Assembly (NCBI GenBank): GCA_004297725.1
Contig: SCUS01000064.1
Span: forward strand, 39,648-103,647
Reading direction: 5' to 3'
DNA length: 64,000 nt
DNA from: Myxococcaceae bacterium
GTDB lineage: Bacteria; Myxococcota_A; Polyangia; Polyangiales; Ga0077539
The notes under the pieces were generated by a model, which did no database searches, was not told the DNA's origin, and saw only the letters and a program-made list of their open reading frames with translations. The translations under genes were made by a program, and so were the position numbers. Below, piece after piece: positions 17,439 to 27,200 of this stretch (positions within the stretch are counted from its first letter, which is position 1; the number at the start of each line of letters is the position of its first letter).

Positions 17439-17552
17439 CGGAGGGCCGCGGGTGTACCCCGAGATGGCGCCCGAGGGGGTCCAACCCCGCGAGAACTGCA
17501 AGGTTGGGGTTGCGCCCCTGCGGAGCCATGGGGCACCCTGCTCCGCACTCGG

Positions 17553-18989
17553 ATGCGTCGGGTTCTTCTGGTCGACGACAGCCCCGCGCTCCAAGCTGCC
17601 GTCGCGCAGAAGCTGGAGAACGCGGGATGGTCCGTCCGCGTCGCCGCCGACGCGGAGGAGGGCCTGATTTCCGCGCTATCCGCCCCACCGGACGCGGTCG
17701 TCACCGACCTGTGGATGCCGGGCCTCTCGGGGCTGCAGCTCTGTCAGCTCCTTCGCGGCGAGCCCGCCACCGCGCACATCCCGGTGCTGCTCTGCACCAC
17801 CAGCGCCGACCGGCGCGCCCGCTTCTGGGCGCAGCGCTCCGGGGCCAACGCCTTCCTCGACCGCAACGACCCCGACCGCCTCGTGGCCGAGCTGGAGAAG
17901 CTCGTCCCGCCGGGCAGCGAGGCGCCCCCCCGGGTGGCGAGGACGAGCGACCCGGGGCTGCGGCGAAGCACCATCCCCGGGCGCCTCTCGATGCTCCTCG
18001 ACCACGCGCTCTTCGAGGCGGTGGTGGTCGGCGAGCTGCGCTCCCTCGCCTTCGACGCCGCCGACATCGACGGCCTCTTCAACGCGTTCTCCCGGCTGCT
18101 GACCGACATCGTGGCCTACTCCTGGCTGGCCCTCTCGGTGCCTCGCCGCCACGGCGTGCGGGTGTTCATCCACCAGCACCCCCGGCACGGAGGGAGGGCG
18201 ATCCCCGGGGCGGTGCAGTCGGTGGTGTCGCCCGCCGACGGCCCGGTGGAGCTGCGGGTGGTGAGCGACGCGCTCGCGGCCGATGAGCTCCCCGACGGGG
18301 CCGTCACCGCGCTTCCGGTGCTGCTGCGAGGCAAGCTGCTGGGGCGGGTCGGGCTCTGCGCCTCGCGCGCCTCGCTCGGCCGCGACGAGGCCGCGGTGCT
18401 CACCCTCGCCGCCCGCGAGCTCGCGCTGCCGCTTCACGCCGTCGGCCTTCTGGAGGAGACCCGTCGCCTCGCCTCGACCGACGCCCTCACGGCGCTGGCC
18501 AACCGCCGCGCCGCCTCGCTGCGCCTCGACGAGCTGGCCCGCCGCGACCTCAAGGAGGGCACCCTCTCCATCGCCCTCATCGACGTCGACTTCTTCAAGA
18601 GCATCAACGACACCTACGGCCACGCGTCGGGCGATCGCGTGCTCTGCCACGTCTCCGAGGTGCTGCGCGCCGTCGCCCGGGGCAACGACCTCACCGCGCG
18701 CTGGGGCGGCGAGGAGTTTCTCCTGGTGCTCGACGGAGCCTCCACGGCCACGGCGCGCGTCGTGGCCGAGCGGGTGCGCGGCTCCATCGCCCGGACGCCC
18801 TGCCTGCTCGACAGCGGCAAGAGCGTTCCCATCACGGTCTCGGTCGGCGTGGCGACCTTCGATGGCAGGGGGCTCGACGCCTTCATCGACTCCGCCGACC
18901 GGGCGCTCTACCGGGCGAAGAGCCTGGGGCGCAACCGCGTCGAGGTCGCCGGCGCGGTCGACGACGTCACTCCGCCAGAACGAACGTGA
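17553..18989 (+). CDS. response regulator diguanylate cyclase (REC-GAF-like-GGDEF)
   Basis: 478 aa. The receiver domain (1-120) has VLLVDDSP and phosphoacceptor VVTDLWMPGLSG. A middle GAF-like region (about 150-300) follows, then a GGDEF domain (about 310-470) with the active motif GGEEF in ARWGGEEFLLVLDG, the c-di-GMP inhibitory site RGND five residues before it, and DVDFFKSINDTYGHASGD. It should make c-di-GMP from two GTP when phosphorylated. The ATG at 17553 starts directly with the receiver; the open frame before it is on the antisense of the receptor leader. Its 3' end overlaps the convergent gene by 23 nt. Confidence 0.93.
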   Translation: MRRVLLVDDSPALQAAVAQKLENAGWSVRVAADAEEGLISALSAPPDAVVTDLWMPGLSGLQLCQLLRGEPATAHIPVLLCTTSADRRARFWAQRSGANAFLDRNDPDRLVAELEKLVPPGSEAPPRVARTSDPGLRRSTIPGRLSMLLDHALFEAVVVGELRSLAFDAADIDGLFNAFSRLLTDIVAYSWLALSVPRRHGVRVFIHQHPRHGGRAIPGAVQSVVSPADGPVELRVVSDALAADELPDGAVTALPVLLRGKLLGRVGLCASRASLGRDEAAVLTLAARELALPLHAVGLLEETRRLASTDALTALANRRAASLRLDELARRDLKEGTLSIALIDVDFFKSINDTYGHASGDRVLCHVSEVLRAVARGNDLTARWGGEEFLLVLDGASTATARVVAERVRGSIARTPCLLDSGKSVPITVSVGVATFDGRGLDAFIDSADRALYRAKSLGRNRVEVAGAVDDVTPPERT

Positions 18990-19833
18990 AGCAGAACTGC
19001 CGCGCCCCGGCGTCGGGCGTGGTGACCGTCATCGTCGCCTCGCCCGGGCTGTGGGGCAGCTCGAAGCGGTAGCCCGTCACGCCCTTGCGGTTGACCGCGC
19101 GCACCTCGCGCACGATCTCGCCGTGTCCCTCCAGGCGCAGCGTGATGCTCGCCGTCACCACCGCGCCGGCAGGAAACCACCCCGCGTCGTCGATGCCCAC
19201 AGCACCGACGAGGGCGCGCGCCGGGGGGAGGCCGGTGAAGCGGAAGGTGAGCGTCCCGTCGGTCTGGGGGTGCGCGTAGATGCAGCGAAGCTCGGCGCCG
19301 TCGAAGCGGTGGGGCTCGGCGCGCACGCGGTTCCACTCGGGGCCGTGGCAGCCGAGGACGGCGCCTTCGAGCGGGCAAGGGCCGTTGTCGGCGCCGCCCA
19401 CGCGCTCGGCGGTCACCCTCGCCCCGAGCTCGTGCGAGGCGTCGAAGACCACCCGGCCCAGGTGCTGCGCGGCGATCTCCCAGCGCAGCGCCCGACCCTC
19501 CCGGTCGACCGTCGACCCGGTGCCGAAGCGGCCCAGCAGCGGCGCCAGCGCGGAGGCCGTCGGAGCCACCCCGTACACGCGACGCACGCCGTGGAGGTCG
19601 TCCATCTGGGGGACACCCCAGAGCGCGGGCACCGGCGACGCCATCGCCACCAGCTCCGGGGCCTCGTCGGTCACCACCACCAGGTCGCGCGGACCCGCCT
19701 CGCGACGGATCATCCTCACCACCGCGCGGCGCGGATCGGTCTTCTCCCGTGCGCGCTCGAGGGCCCACCAGGAGCCGCCGAGCGCCGCCAGGGCGACGAG
19801 CACCCCGAGGGCATCGCGCACGACGGGCCTCAC
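18967..19833 (-). CDS. membrane-anchored protein of unknown function in asnB operon
   Basis: 288 aa from the GTG at 19833, which overlaps the asnB stop as GTGA and has GGAGG a few bases upstream. The ATG at 19848 is the alternative. One N-terminal helix (MRPVVRDALGVLVALAALGG) anchors a periplasmic domain with four Cys in the second half (PCPLEGAVLGC, RCIYAHP, QFCFTF) and beta-rich segments such as DGTLTFRFTGLPPARALVG. No family recognised. The operon context (glycosyltransferase, asparagine synthase) suggests a role in cell-surface glycan work, as inference only. Confidence 0.65.
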   Translation of the reverse strand: MRPVVRDALGVLVALAALGGSWWALERAREKTDPRRAVVRMIRREAGPRDLVVVTDEAPELVAMASPVPALWGVPQMDDLHGVRRVYGVAPTASALAPLLGRFGTGSTVDREGRALRWEIAAQHLGRVVFDASHELGARVTAERVGGADNGPCPLEGAVLGCHGPEWNRVRAEPHRFDGAELRCIYAHPQTDGTLTFRFTGLPPARALVGAVGIDDAGWFPAGAVVTASITLRLEGHGEIVREVRAVNRKGVTGYRFELPHSPGEATMTVTTPDAGARQFCFTFVLAE

Positions 19834-21725
19834 GCGGCCTCCAGCCATCGGCGACGCCAGTGCTCCAGCACCAGCAGCGAGTAGAGCAGCTTGCGGTGAT
19901 CGCGCGCTCCCGAGAGGTGCTCGCCCATCGCCCGCTCGACCACCGCGGGGGAGAACCACCCGGTGGCCCTCAGCCTCGCGGGCGACAGCGTGTCGCGCAT
20001 CAGCTCTCTCAGGGGGCCCCGCAGCCAGCGCCCCACCGGCGCGCCGAAGCCCTTCTTCGGTCGCTCGAGGATCGACCTCGGGACCCTCGCTCCCAGCGCC
20101 TTGCGGAGCAGGTACTTCGTGGTCGTCCCCCGCAGCCGCAACCTCTCCGGGAGCGCGAGGCAGAAGGTCACCACGTCGGTGTCGAGCAGCGGCGCGCGCG
20201 CCTCGAGCGAGACCCGCATCGTCGCGCGGTCGACCTTCTGGAGCACGCCCTCGGACAGGTACACCTGGAGGTAGAAGGCCGTCGCCGCGTCGAAGTCCGT
20301 CGCGGCCCCGAGGCCCGCCGCGCGCGCCGCGTCGAGCGAATGCGCCGCCCCGCTGCGGAGCGCGTCGCCGAGCAGCGAGGGGAGCGAGTCAGGGTCCACC
20401 GGCGCGAGCCAGCGGGCGTGGCGCTCGGCCCCGCGCGACCGCATCCCCTGCGCCATCTGCTGGAGCTTGAAGGCCGTGGAGAAGTTGGCGTCGGTCGCGG
20501 GCATCAGCCGAGCGAGGGCGCCCAGGAGGCGGCCCGCGGAGGCGCTCGTCGGCAGCCGGGACAGCACCTGGTCGGCCACGAAGGTGGGGTAGCCCGCGAG
20601 GATCTCGTCGCCGCCGTCGCCGCCGAGCGCCACCGTGACGTCGCGGCGCGCGAGCCGCGCCAGCATCGTCGTCGGGAGGATGGAGCTGTCGGCGTGGGGC
20701 TCGTCCATGGCGTCGAGGGTCGGCGCCACGAGGTCGATGAGGGCCCGCTCGGAGAGCACCTCGGTGACGTGGTCGGTGCCGAGGTGGCGGGCGACCAGCG
20801 CGGCGTGGGCGCTCTCGTCGAAGCTCGGGTCGTCGAAGCCGATGGCGAAGGTCTTCACGCGCGGGTGCGTCGCCGCCGCGCAGGCCGCCACGAAGCTGGA
20901 GTCGATGCCCCCGCTCAGGAACACCCCCACCGGCACGTCGGCCACCAGGCGCCGGGAGACCGCGCGCTCGACGCGGCGCGAGAGCTCCTGGGTGAGCTCG
21001 CGCTCGTCGCCTCGGAGGCGCACCCCGGTGCGGGGCGCCCACCAGCGCTCGCGGGTGATTCCCTCCCGGGCGCTCCACCGCAGCCGCTCTCCGGGGCCGA
21101 GCTTCTTCACCTGCGCGAGGATGGAGCGCGGCTGCGGCACGAACTCGTGGACGAGGTACTGCGCCACGGCCACCGGGTCGACCTCTCGGCGGGCGCGAAC
21201 CTCCGGGTGCACGAGCAGCGCGGAAAGCTCGCTCGCGAAGGCCAGACCACCACGGCCGGAGTCGTCGCCGAGCGGGGCGTAGTAGAGGGGCTTCTTGCCG
21301 AAGCGGTCGCGGACCAGGGTGAGCGCGCGGTCGCGGGCGCTCCAGTGGCCGAAGGCGAACATGCCGTGGATGCGCTGGAGCGCGGCGTCGCCCCAGGCGT
21401 CGAGCGCGTGCAGCAGCACCTCGGTGTCCGAGCGGGAGCGGAACACGTAGCCGAGGGAGACGAGCTCGTCTCGCAGCGCGGCGAAGTCGTAGATCTCGCC
21501 GTTGAAGGTGAGCATCGCGGACTCGTCGGGGGAGCGCATGGGCTGCGCCGCGAGGGCGGAGAGGTCGACGATGGAGAGGCGCCGGTGGCCGAAGGTGCAG
21601 CCGGGCATGGCGAGCACCCCGTGGGCGTCGGGGCCGCGGTGCGCGAGGCGGTCGGCCATGGCGCGCACGAGGGCCGCGTCGGGGAGCACGTCGTCAGGGA
21701 GCGCGAGGCCGGCGATGCCGCACAT
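19830..21725 (-). CDS. asnB: glutamine-hydrolysing asparagine synthase
   Basis: 631 aa. The class-II glutaminase domain starts with the nucleophile Cys2 (MCGIAGLALP) and has LAHRGPDAHG and FNGEIYDF. The synthetase domain carries the ATP-pyrophosphatase P-loop LSGGIDSSFVAA and GGDGGDEILAGYPTF. The length is that of AsnB-type enzymes, which convert aspartate to asparagine with glutamine and ATP; copies next to glycosyltransferases often modify surface polymers instead. It lies 17 nt after the glycosyltransferase gene and overlaps the next gene by 4 nt, so the three form an operon. Confidence 0.93.
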   Translation of the reverse strand: MCGIAGLALPDDVLPDAALVRAMADRLAHRGPDAHGVLAMPGCTFGHRRLSIVDLSALAAQPMRSPDESAMLTFNGEIYDFAALRDELVSLGYVFRSRSDTEVLLHALDAWGDAALQRIHGMFAFGHWSARDRALTLVRDRFGKKPLYYAPLGDDSGRGGLAFASELSALLVHPEVRARREVDPVAVAQYLVHEFVPQPRSILAQVKKLGPGERLRWSAREGITRERWWAPRTGVRLRGDERELTQELSRRVERAVSRRLVADVPVGVFLSGGIDSSFVAACAAATHPRVKTFAIGFDDPSFDESAHAALVARHLGTDHVTEVLSERALIDLVAPTLDAMDEPHADSSILPTTMLARLARRDVTVALGGDGGDEILAGYPTFVADQVLSRLPTSASAGRLLGALARLMPATDANFSTAFKLQQMAQGMRSRGAERHARWLAPVDPDSLPSLLGDALRSGAAHSLDAARAAGLGAATDFDAATAFYLQVYLSEGVLQKVDRATMRVSLEARAPLLDTDVVTFCLALPERLRLRGTTTKYLLRKALGARVPRSILERPKKGFGAPVGRWLRGPLRELMRDTLSPARLRATGWFSPAVVERAMGEHLSGARDHRKLLYSLLVLEHWRRRWLEAA

Positions 21726-21742
21726 GGGACGGGTTGTAGCCC

Positions 21743-22750
21743 TTAGCGGGTGGGCTTGACGGGGAGCTCGAGGTTGACGGTCTCGCCCACGAGGTAGGTC
21801 TTCTTCCCCTGGGACTCGTGGTAGGTGCGGATGAGAATCTCGCCCAGCAGCCCCATCAGGAGGAACTGCACCCCGAGCGAGAACAGGAAGACCGCGAGGA
21901 GCAGCAGGGTCACCGGCTGGAGCCACTCGCCCGGCCGGTGGAGCACGTGCTCCTTGACGAACTGCGCGACGAAGATGATGCCCGAGAGCGAGCCGGCCGC
22001 GCAGAGCGCGAAGGCGGGGCGCCCGAAGAAATAGATGGGCTTGGTGGAGTAGCCGCCCAGGAAGGTGACCGTGAGCAGGTCGAGCAGCACCTTGAAGACG
22101 CGGCCGAGGCCGTACTTGCTGACGCCCGCGCGCCGCGGGTGGTGCATGACCTCCATCTCCGTGACGCGGGCCCCGGCCCACGAGGCGTAGATGGGGATGA
22201 AGCGGTGCATCTCGCCGTAGAGGCCGTAGGGCTCGAGCACCCAGCGGCGGTAGGCCTTGAGGGTGCAGCCGTAGTCGTGGATGCGGACGCCGGTGACCCA
22301 GCCGATGAGCCAGTTGGCGATGACGCTGGGGAGGCGGCGGGTGATGGCCTTGTCCTGACGGTCCTTGCGCCAGCCGGAGACCACCTCGTAGCCCTCGTCG
22401 AGGCGGGCGAGGAGCTTGGGGATGTCCTTCGGGTCGTTCTGCAGGTCGGCGTCGAGGGCGACGATGATGGGGCCGCGCGAGTGGTCGATGCCCGCGGCGA
22501 TGGCCGCGGTCTGGCCGAAGTTGCGGCGGAATCGCACGACGCGCAGCCACGGGCGCGAGGCCGCCGCGGCGGTCATCAGCGCGAAGGAGCGGTCGCGAGA
22601 GCCGTCGTCGACCAGCACGGCCTCCGCGGGCTGCGGGAGCGAGGGCATCGCCGCGTCGAGCGCATCGAACAGCGCGGGCAGCGACTCCTCTTCGTTGAAG
22701 ACCGGGATGACCAGGGAGAGGGCTGGTGCGCTGGGGGCGTCCGTCGACAC
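21743..22750 (-). CDS. family 2 glycosyltransferase with two C-terminal membrane helices (DPM/ArnC type)
   Basis: 335 aa starting at a GTG. The GT-A fold signatures are SLVIPVFNEEESLPALFDAL, AVLVDDGSRDRS, the metal-binding VALDADLQNDP, and RRNFGQTAAIAAGIDHSRG. Two helices near 235-260 and 272-300 anchor it, as in polyprenyl-phosphate sugar transferases. The expected reaction is transfer of a sugar from a nucleotide donor to undecaprenyl phosphate on the cytoplasmic face. First gene of the operon with asnB. The donor sugar is unknown. Confidence 0.9.
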   Translation of the reverse strand: MSTDAPSAPALSLVIPVFNEEESLPALFDALDAAMPSLPQPAEAVLVDDGSRDRSFALMTAAAASRPWLRVVRFRRNFGQTAAIAAGIDHSRGPIIVALDADLQNDPKDIPKLLARLDEGYEVVSGWRKDRQDKAITRRLPSVIANWLIGWVTGVRIHDYGCTLKAYRRWVLEPYGLYGEMHRFIPIYASWAGARVTEMEVMHHPRRAGVSKYGLGRVFKVLLDLLTVTFLGGYSTKPIYFFGRPAFALCAAGSLSGIIFVAQFVKEHVLHRPGEWLQPVTLLLLAVFLFSLGVQFLLMGLLGEILIRTYHESQGKKTYLVGETVNLELPVKPTR

Positions 22751-22765
22751 CGGCGCGGTCTATCA

Positions 22766-22817
22766 CAAAACACATCGGGGCCGCGAAGGGACTGTTGATC
22801 CCCGCGCGACCCCGATG
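22766..22817 (-). terminator. rho-independent terminator of the lipoprotein gene
   Basis: Arms CATCGGGG (22773-22780) and CCCCGATG (22810-22817) form an 8-bp perfect stem with further partial G/C pairing inside. Read on the minus strand it is followed by TGTTTTGTGATA, a T-rich tail that is rare in this G+C-rich DNA. It sits 21 nt after the stop of the upstream lipoprotein gene and separates it from the glycosyltransferase operon. Confidence 0.7.
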
Positions 22818-22837
22818 ATGTTCGGAGCGGTGCTCGA

Positions 22838-23986
22838 TCAGTCGCGCGGAACGCCGGCGTCGCTGCCGGTGCTGCTCGCGCCGCCGCACACGCCGGAGGG
22901 GGCGGTGGCGACGGTGGTCGGGAGGATGGTGGCGCGCTTGGTGGTGAACCCGAGGCCCACGCCGATGCCGCCCTGCGGGGCGTCGCACGAGGCGGTCGGG
23001 GTGCCGGTGGCGATGTCGACGAAGCCCTGGATGAGCGGGCCCGCGGCGTCACGGAACTGCATCAGCGCCGGGATGGTGGTGAGGGCGTCGATCAGGTCGT
23101 TCTGGCGGAGGTAGCCGCCGAGGTTGCCGTTGATGCCGTCGGTCTCACCCGGGGTGACGCGGAGCTGCGTCTGGAAGAGGTTGAGGTTGAGCGTCATCCC
23201 CTGGAGCGAGAGGGGGATGGAGAAGTTCGGCATGGTGGGGTTGGCGGCCGGCGGGTTCACGCGCAGGCGGCCGTTGACGATGCTGCCCTGGAACTTCAGC
23301 CGCGCCGAGCTGAGGTCGCCCGGGGTGGTGAGGGAGCGGTTGTCGATCTGGTACATCTGGTTCGCCATCTGGATGTTGGCGCAGTTGGGGAACGCGGCGT
23401 ACGCGTAGGGGTACACGCTGACCTCGACCGCCGGATCGTTGAGCGCCGGGCCGAGGGTGCCGTTGACGCCGCTGATGCGGACCATGATCAGGAACTTGCC
23501 GGTGTCGACCTGCTCGTTGAGCGTGTTCTGCACGTTGAGCGAGGCCTGGAACTGCATGATCGTCTGGGCGACGTTGGGGAGCTGGTTGTCGACGCCGCCC
23601 TGGCAGGCCGCGCCGCCGCCGGCGGTGCCCGCCGCACAGGTGCCCATGTTCTGGTCGGGGTCGACGGTCGAGAAGTAGTCGCCGTGCGAGCAGTCGGCGG
23701 CCTGCTGGCTCGCGGTGCGGCTCGGGGAGTTGCGGCCGTCGAGGTTGAAGCCGAAGAACGCGCGGGTGGTCACGCCAGGCTCGGCGCCTTCGTCGAGGAG
23801 GAGGTGGTTGATGACGTAGTCGTAGGTGCGGGCCTCGCCAGCGTCCTGGGGAGTGGCGGGGACGTCGGTGCCCGGGGTGCCGGCGTCGGCCGGGTTGTTC
23901 GGGGTCGCGTCGCTGCCGCAGCCGGCGAGCCCGCTGATAAGACCAAGCGCTGCGAAGGGGAACAAGAACTTCGTCGAACGTGCCAT
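22838..23986 (-). CDS. lipoprotein of unknown function, conserved-type secreted protein
   Basis: 382 aa. The ATG at 23986 has GAGGAG 8-9 nt upstream. Signal peptide FPFAALGLISGLAGC gives a clear lipobox (LAGC), followed by a Pro/Asp tether (SDATPNNPADAGTPGTDVPA) typical of myxobacterial lipoproteins. The mature part has regular beta-type segments, Cys pairs (TCAAGTAGGGAACQGG, PNCANIQ) and ends GSDAGVPRD. No catalytic motif is visible. It is a single-gene unit: divergent dnaE upstream and a T-tailed hairpin after its stop. Confidence 0.8.
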   Translation of the reverse strand: MARSTKFLFPFAALGLISGLAGCGSDATPNNPADAGTPGTDVPATPQDAGEARTYDYVINHLLLDEGAEPGVTTRAFFGFNLDGRNSPSRTASQQAADCSHGDYFSTVDPDQNMGTCAAGTAGGGAACQGGVDNQLPNVAQTIMQFQASLNVQNTLNEQVDTGKFLIMVRISGVNGTLGPALNDPAVEVSVYPYAYAAFPNCANIQMANQMYQIDNRSLTTPGDLSSARLKFQGSIVNGRLRVNPPAANPTMPNFSIPLSLQGMTLNLNLFQTQLRVTPGETDGINGNLGGYLRQNDLIDALTTIPALMQFRDAAGPLIQGFVDIATGTPTASCDAPQGGIGVGLGFTTKRATILPTTVATAPSGVCGGASSTGSDAGVPRD

Positions 23987-24245
23987 GTGTCGAACTCCTC
24001 TACGATGGTTGAAGTGCCCGCGGAGCACGCACGCGCTAGGCGTGCGGCCCATCGGGAAAGCCAAGACGCTTCCTGATGGCGGCACGCCGCGCAGGCCGTG
24101 AGCACCCGACGACGCGCTCGGCTCTCTAGCATCGAAACTGACAGCCGTTCAACAAGCGGATTGATGGCGTCCTAGCGGCCGTCATGACGCGGTGTTTCAC
24201 GCGCGGAAGTTGGGTCGGAGGGCGCTGCGTGCTAGCGCGACACGG

Positions 24246-27200
24246 ATGTCAGAGCCCGCGTTCGTGCACCTCCACGTCCACTCCCAGTACTCGATGCTGG
24301 AGGGTGCCATCCGGGTGAAGGAACTCTGCTCGCGGGTGAAGGAGCTGGGCATGCCGGCGGTGGCGCTCACCGACCACGGCAACATGCACGGCGCCATCGA
24401 CTTCTACCAGAAGGCCAACGCCGCGGGCATCCAGCCGATCCTCGGCTGCGAGGTGTCGCTGGGGCACGCGTTTCCGGGCGATCGGCCCGACAAGTACGGC
24501 CTCCACCGCGCCTACCACCTGCCGATGCTGGCCTCGTCGGAGCAGGGCTACCGCAACCTGATCGCGCTGGTCTCCCGCGCCTGGCTCGACAACCCCGAGG
24601 GGGCGCCGGTGCAGACCGACCTGGAGGTGATGGCCCGCCACGCGAAGGGGCTCGTGGTGATGACCGGCTGCCTCGGGGGCCTGGTCCCCCAGGGGCTGCT
24701 GCAGCACTCTCCGGACGTCGCCCGCACGGTGCTCGGCACCCTCAAGGAGATGCTCGACCCGGGGCACCTCTTCGTCGAGCTGCAAGACCACGGGCTGCTG
24801 GAGCAGAGCCCCCTCAACCGCTGCCTGCTCGAGCTCGCCAGGGAGCTCGACCTGCCGGTGGTGGCCAGCAACGACGCGCACTACCTCAAGCGCGACGACG
24901 CGGGCGCGCAGCGGGCCCTCACGTGCATCGCAGCGGGGATGAGCCTCGACGAGGCCGAGGCGTCGGGGATGCAGTCCGACGAGATGTTCTTGAAGAGCCC
25001 GCGGGAGATGGCGGAGGTCTTCGGGGACGTTCCCGGGGCGCTCTCCAACACGCTGCGCATCGCGGAGATGTGCAAGCTCAAGCTGGAGCTCGGCAAGCCC
25101 ATGCTGCCGAACTTCCGCGACGAGAACGGCCAGGTCATCGAGGCCATCGACGACTACTTCGCGGGCCTCTGCCGGGGGGGCCTCGAGAAGCGCTTCGCCA
25201 GCTTCAGGAAGCAGAACAAGCGCTTCGACACCAACAAGTACCGCGAGCGCCTGGAGATCGAGGTCAAGGTCATCTGCGGGATGAAGTTTCCGGGCTACTT
25301 CCTCATCGTCCAGGACTTCATCAACTGGGGGAAGAAGAACGGCGTCCCGGTGGGCCCCGGCCGCGGCTCCGGCGCCGGGTCGCTGGTCGCCTACGCGCTG
25401 GGCATCACGGACATCGACCCCATCCCCTACGACCTCCTCTTCGAGCGCTTCCTCAACCCCGAGCGCGTCTCGATGCCCGACTTCGACGTCGACTTCTGCA
25501 TGCTCAAGCGGGAGCGCGTCATCGAGTACGTGCGCAACAAGTACGGCGCCGACTCCGTGGGCCAGATCGCCACCTTCCAGGTGCTCAAGGCCAAGAGCTG
25601 CGTGCGCGACGTGGGGCGCGTCATGGGCATGCCCCTCGCGGACGTGAACGCCATCGCCTCGCTCGTCCCCGAGCCGGTGCTGGGCAAGACCGTCTCCCTC
25701 AAGGAGGCGATGGAGAAGGAGCCCAAGCTCAAGGCCAAGTACGACACGGAGCCCGCCTCGCGGGCCACCATCGACATGGCCATGAAGCTGGAGAACCTCA
25801 ACCGTCACGCGGGCATGCACGCCGCCGGCATCGTGATCTCCGAGGGCCCGCTCTGGAACACCGTGCCTGTGTTCCGCGGCACGGGTCAGTCGGCGGTGAC
25901 GCAGTACGCGAAGGACGAGGTCGAGGCCGCGGGCCTGGTGAAGTTCGACTTCCTCGGGCTCACCACGCTGACGGTGCTCGACTTCGCGGTGTCGATGATC
26001 CGCAAGCGGCCCGACGAGCTCGAGCGCGTGGCGAAGGGGGGAGAGCCCTTCAACGTCGACGACATCCCGCTGGAGCCCAAGGACCCCGACCCCGAGAAGG
26101 CCAAGAAGGCCCGCGAGACCTTCGAGCTGCTGCAGTCGGGCGAGACCACCGGCGTCTTCCAGCTGGAGTCCTCGGGGATGCAGAAGCTCTTCAAGGACCT
26201 CAAGCCCGACTGCTTCGAGGACATCGTCGCCGCGGTGGCGCTCTACCGCCCGGGGCCGCTCGGGTCGGGCATGGTCGAGGACTTCGTCGCCCGAAAGAAC
26301 GGCCGCGCCAAGATCGTCTATCCGCACGACAGCCTGAAGGAGGTGCTGGAGTCGACCTACGGGGTCATCGTCTACCAGGAGCAGGTGATGATGGTCGCCC
26401 GCAAGATGGGCGGCTACTCCCTCGGCGGCGCCGACCTGCTGCGCCGGGCGATGGGCAAGAAGAAGGTCGAGGAGATGGCCAAGCAGAAGGCCACCTTCGT
26501 CGAAGGGGCCAAGAAGCTCGGCTACGAGGAGGCCAAGGCCGTGGAGGTCTTCGACCTGCTCGAGTACTTCGCGGGCTACGGCTTCAACAAATCCCACAGC
26601 GCCGCGTACGCGCTGATCACGTACCAGACGGCCTACCTGAAGCGGCACTTCCCCGCGGAGTTCATGGCCGCCACGCTCTGCTCCGACCTCGGCAAGATCG
26701 AGAAGCTCGTCGGGACCATCAACGAGGCGCGCAACCTGGGCATCCCGGTGATGGTCCCGGACGTGAACGAGTCCGACCGGTACTTCACGGTGGTCTACGC
26801 GCCGACGCCGCAGCCCATCCCCCGCAGGCCGGCCAACCGCATCGAGGCCGACCCGTGGCGCCCCCGCATCCGCGTGGGGCTCGGCGGCATCAAGGGCGTC
26901 GGCGACTCGGCGGTGGAGTCCATCCTCGAGGCGCGCGAGGCGGGGCCCTTCGTCGACCTCTTCGACTTCACCGCGCGCATCGATCCGAGGCGGGTGAACA
27001 AGTCCGTCGTCGAGGCGATGGTCGCCAGCGGCTGCTTCGACGACACGCTGCACCGCACCGGCGCCTCGCGGGCGCAGTGCCACGCCGCCATCGAGCGGGC
27101 GCTGGAGCGCGGCAAGGGCGCGGCCAAGCAGCGCACCAGCGGGCAGATGGGCCTCTTCGGCATGGCCGAGGCGCTGCAGCCCACCAACGGATACCCCGAG

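Noticed and set aside
17148..17552. N-terminal extension of the REC-GGDEF frame
   Set aside because: It is antisense to the receptor signal and plug region; the receiver domain begins right at the ATG at 17553.
24028..24046. Hairpin CGCACGC-GCTAG-GCGTGCG upstream of dnaE and the lipoprotein
   Set aside because: A 7-bp stem is expected often by chance in this G+C-rich sequence and there is no promoter or T-tract evidence to support a role.
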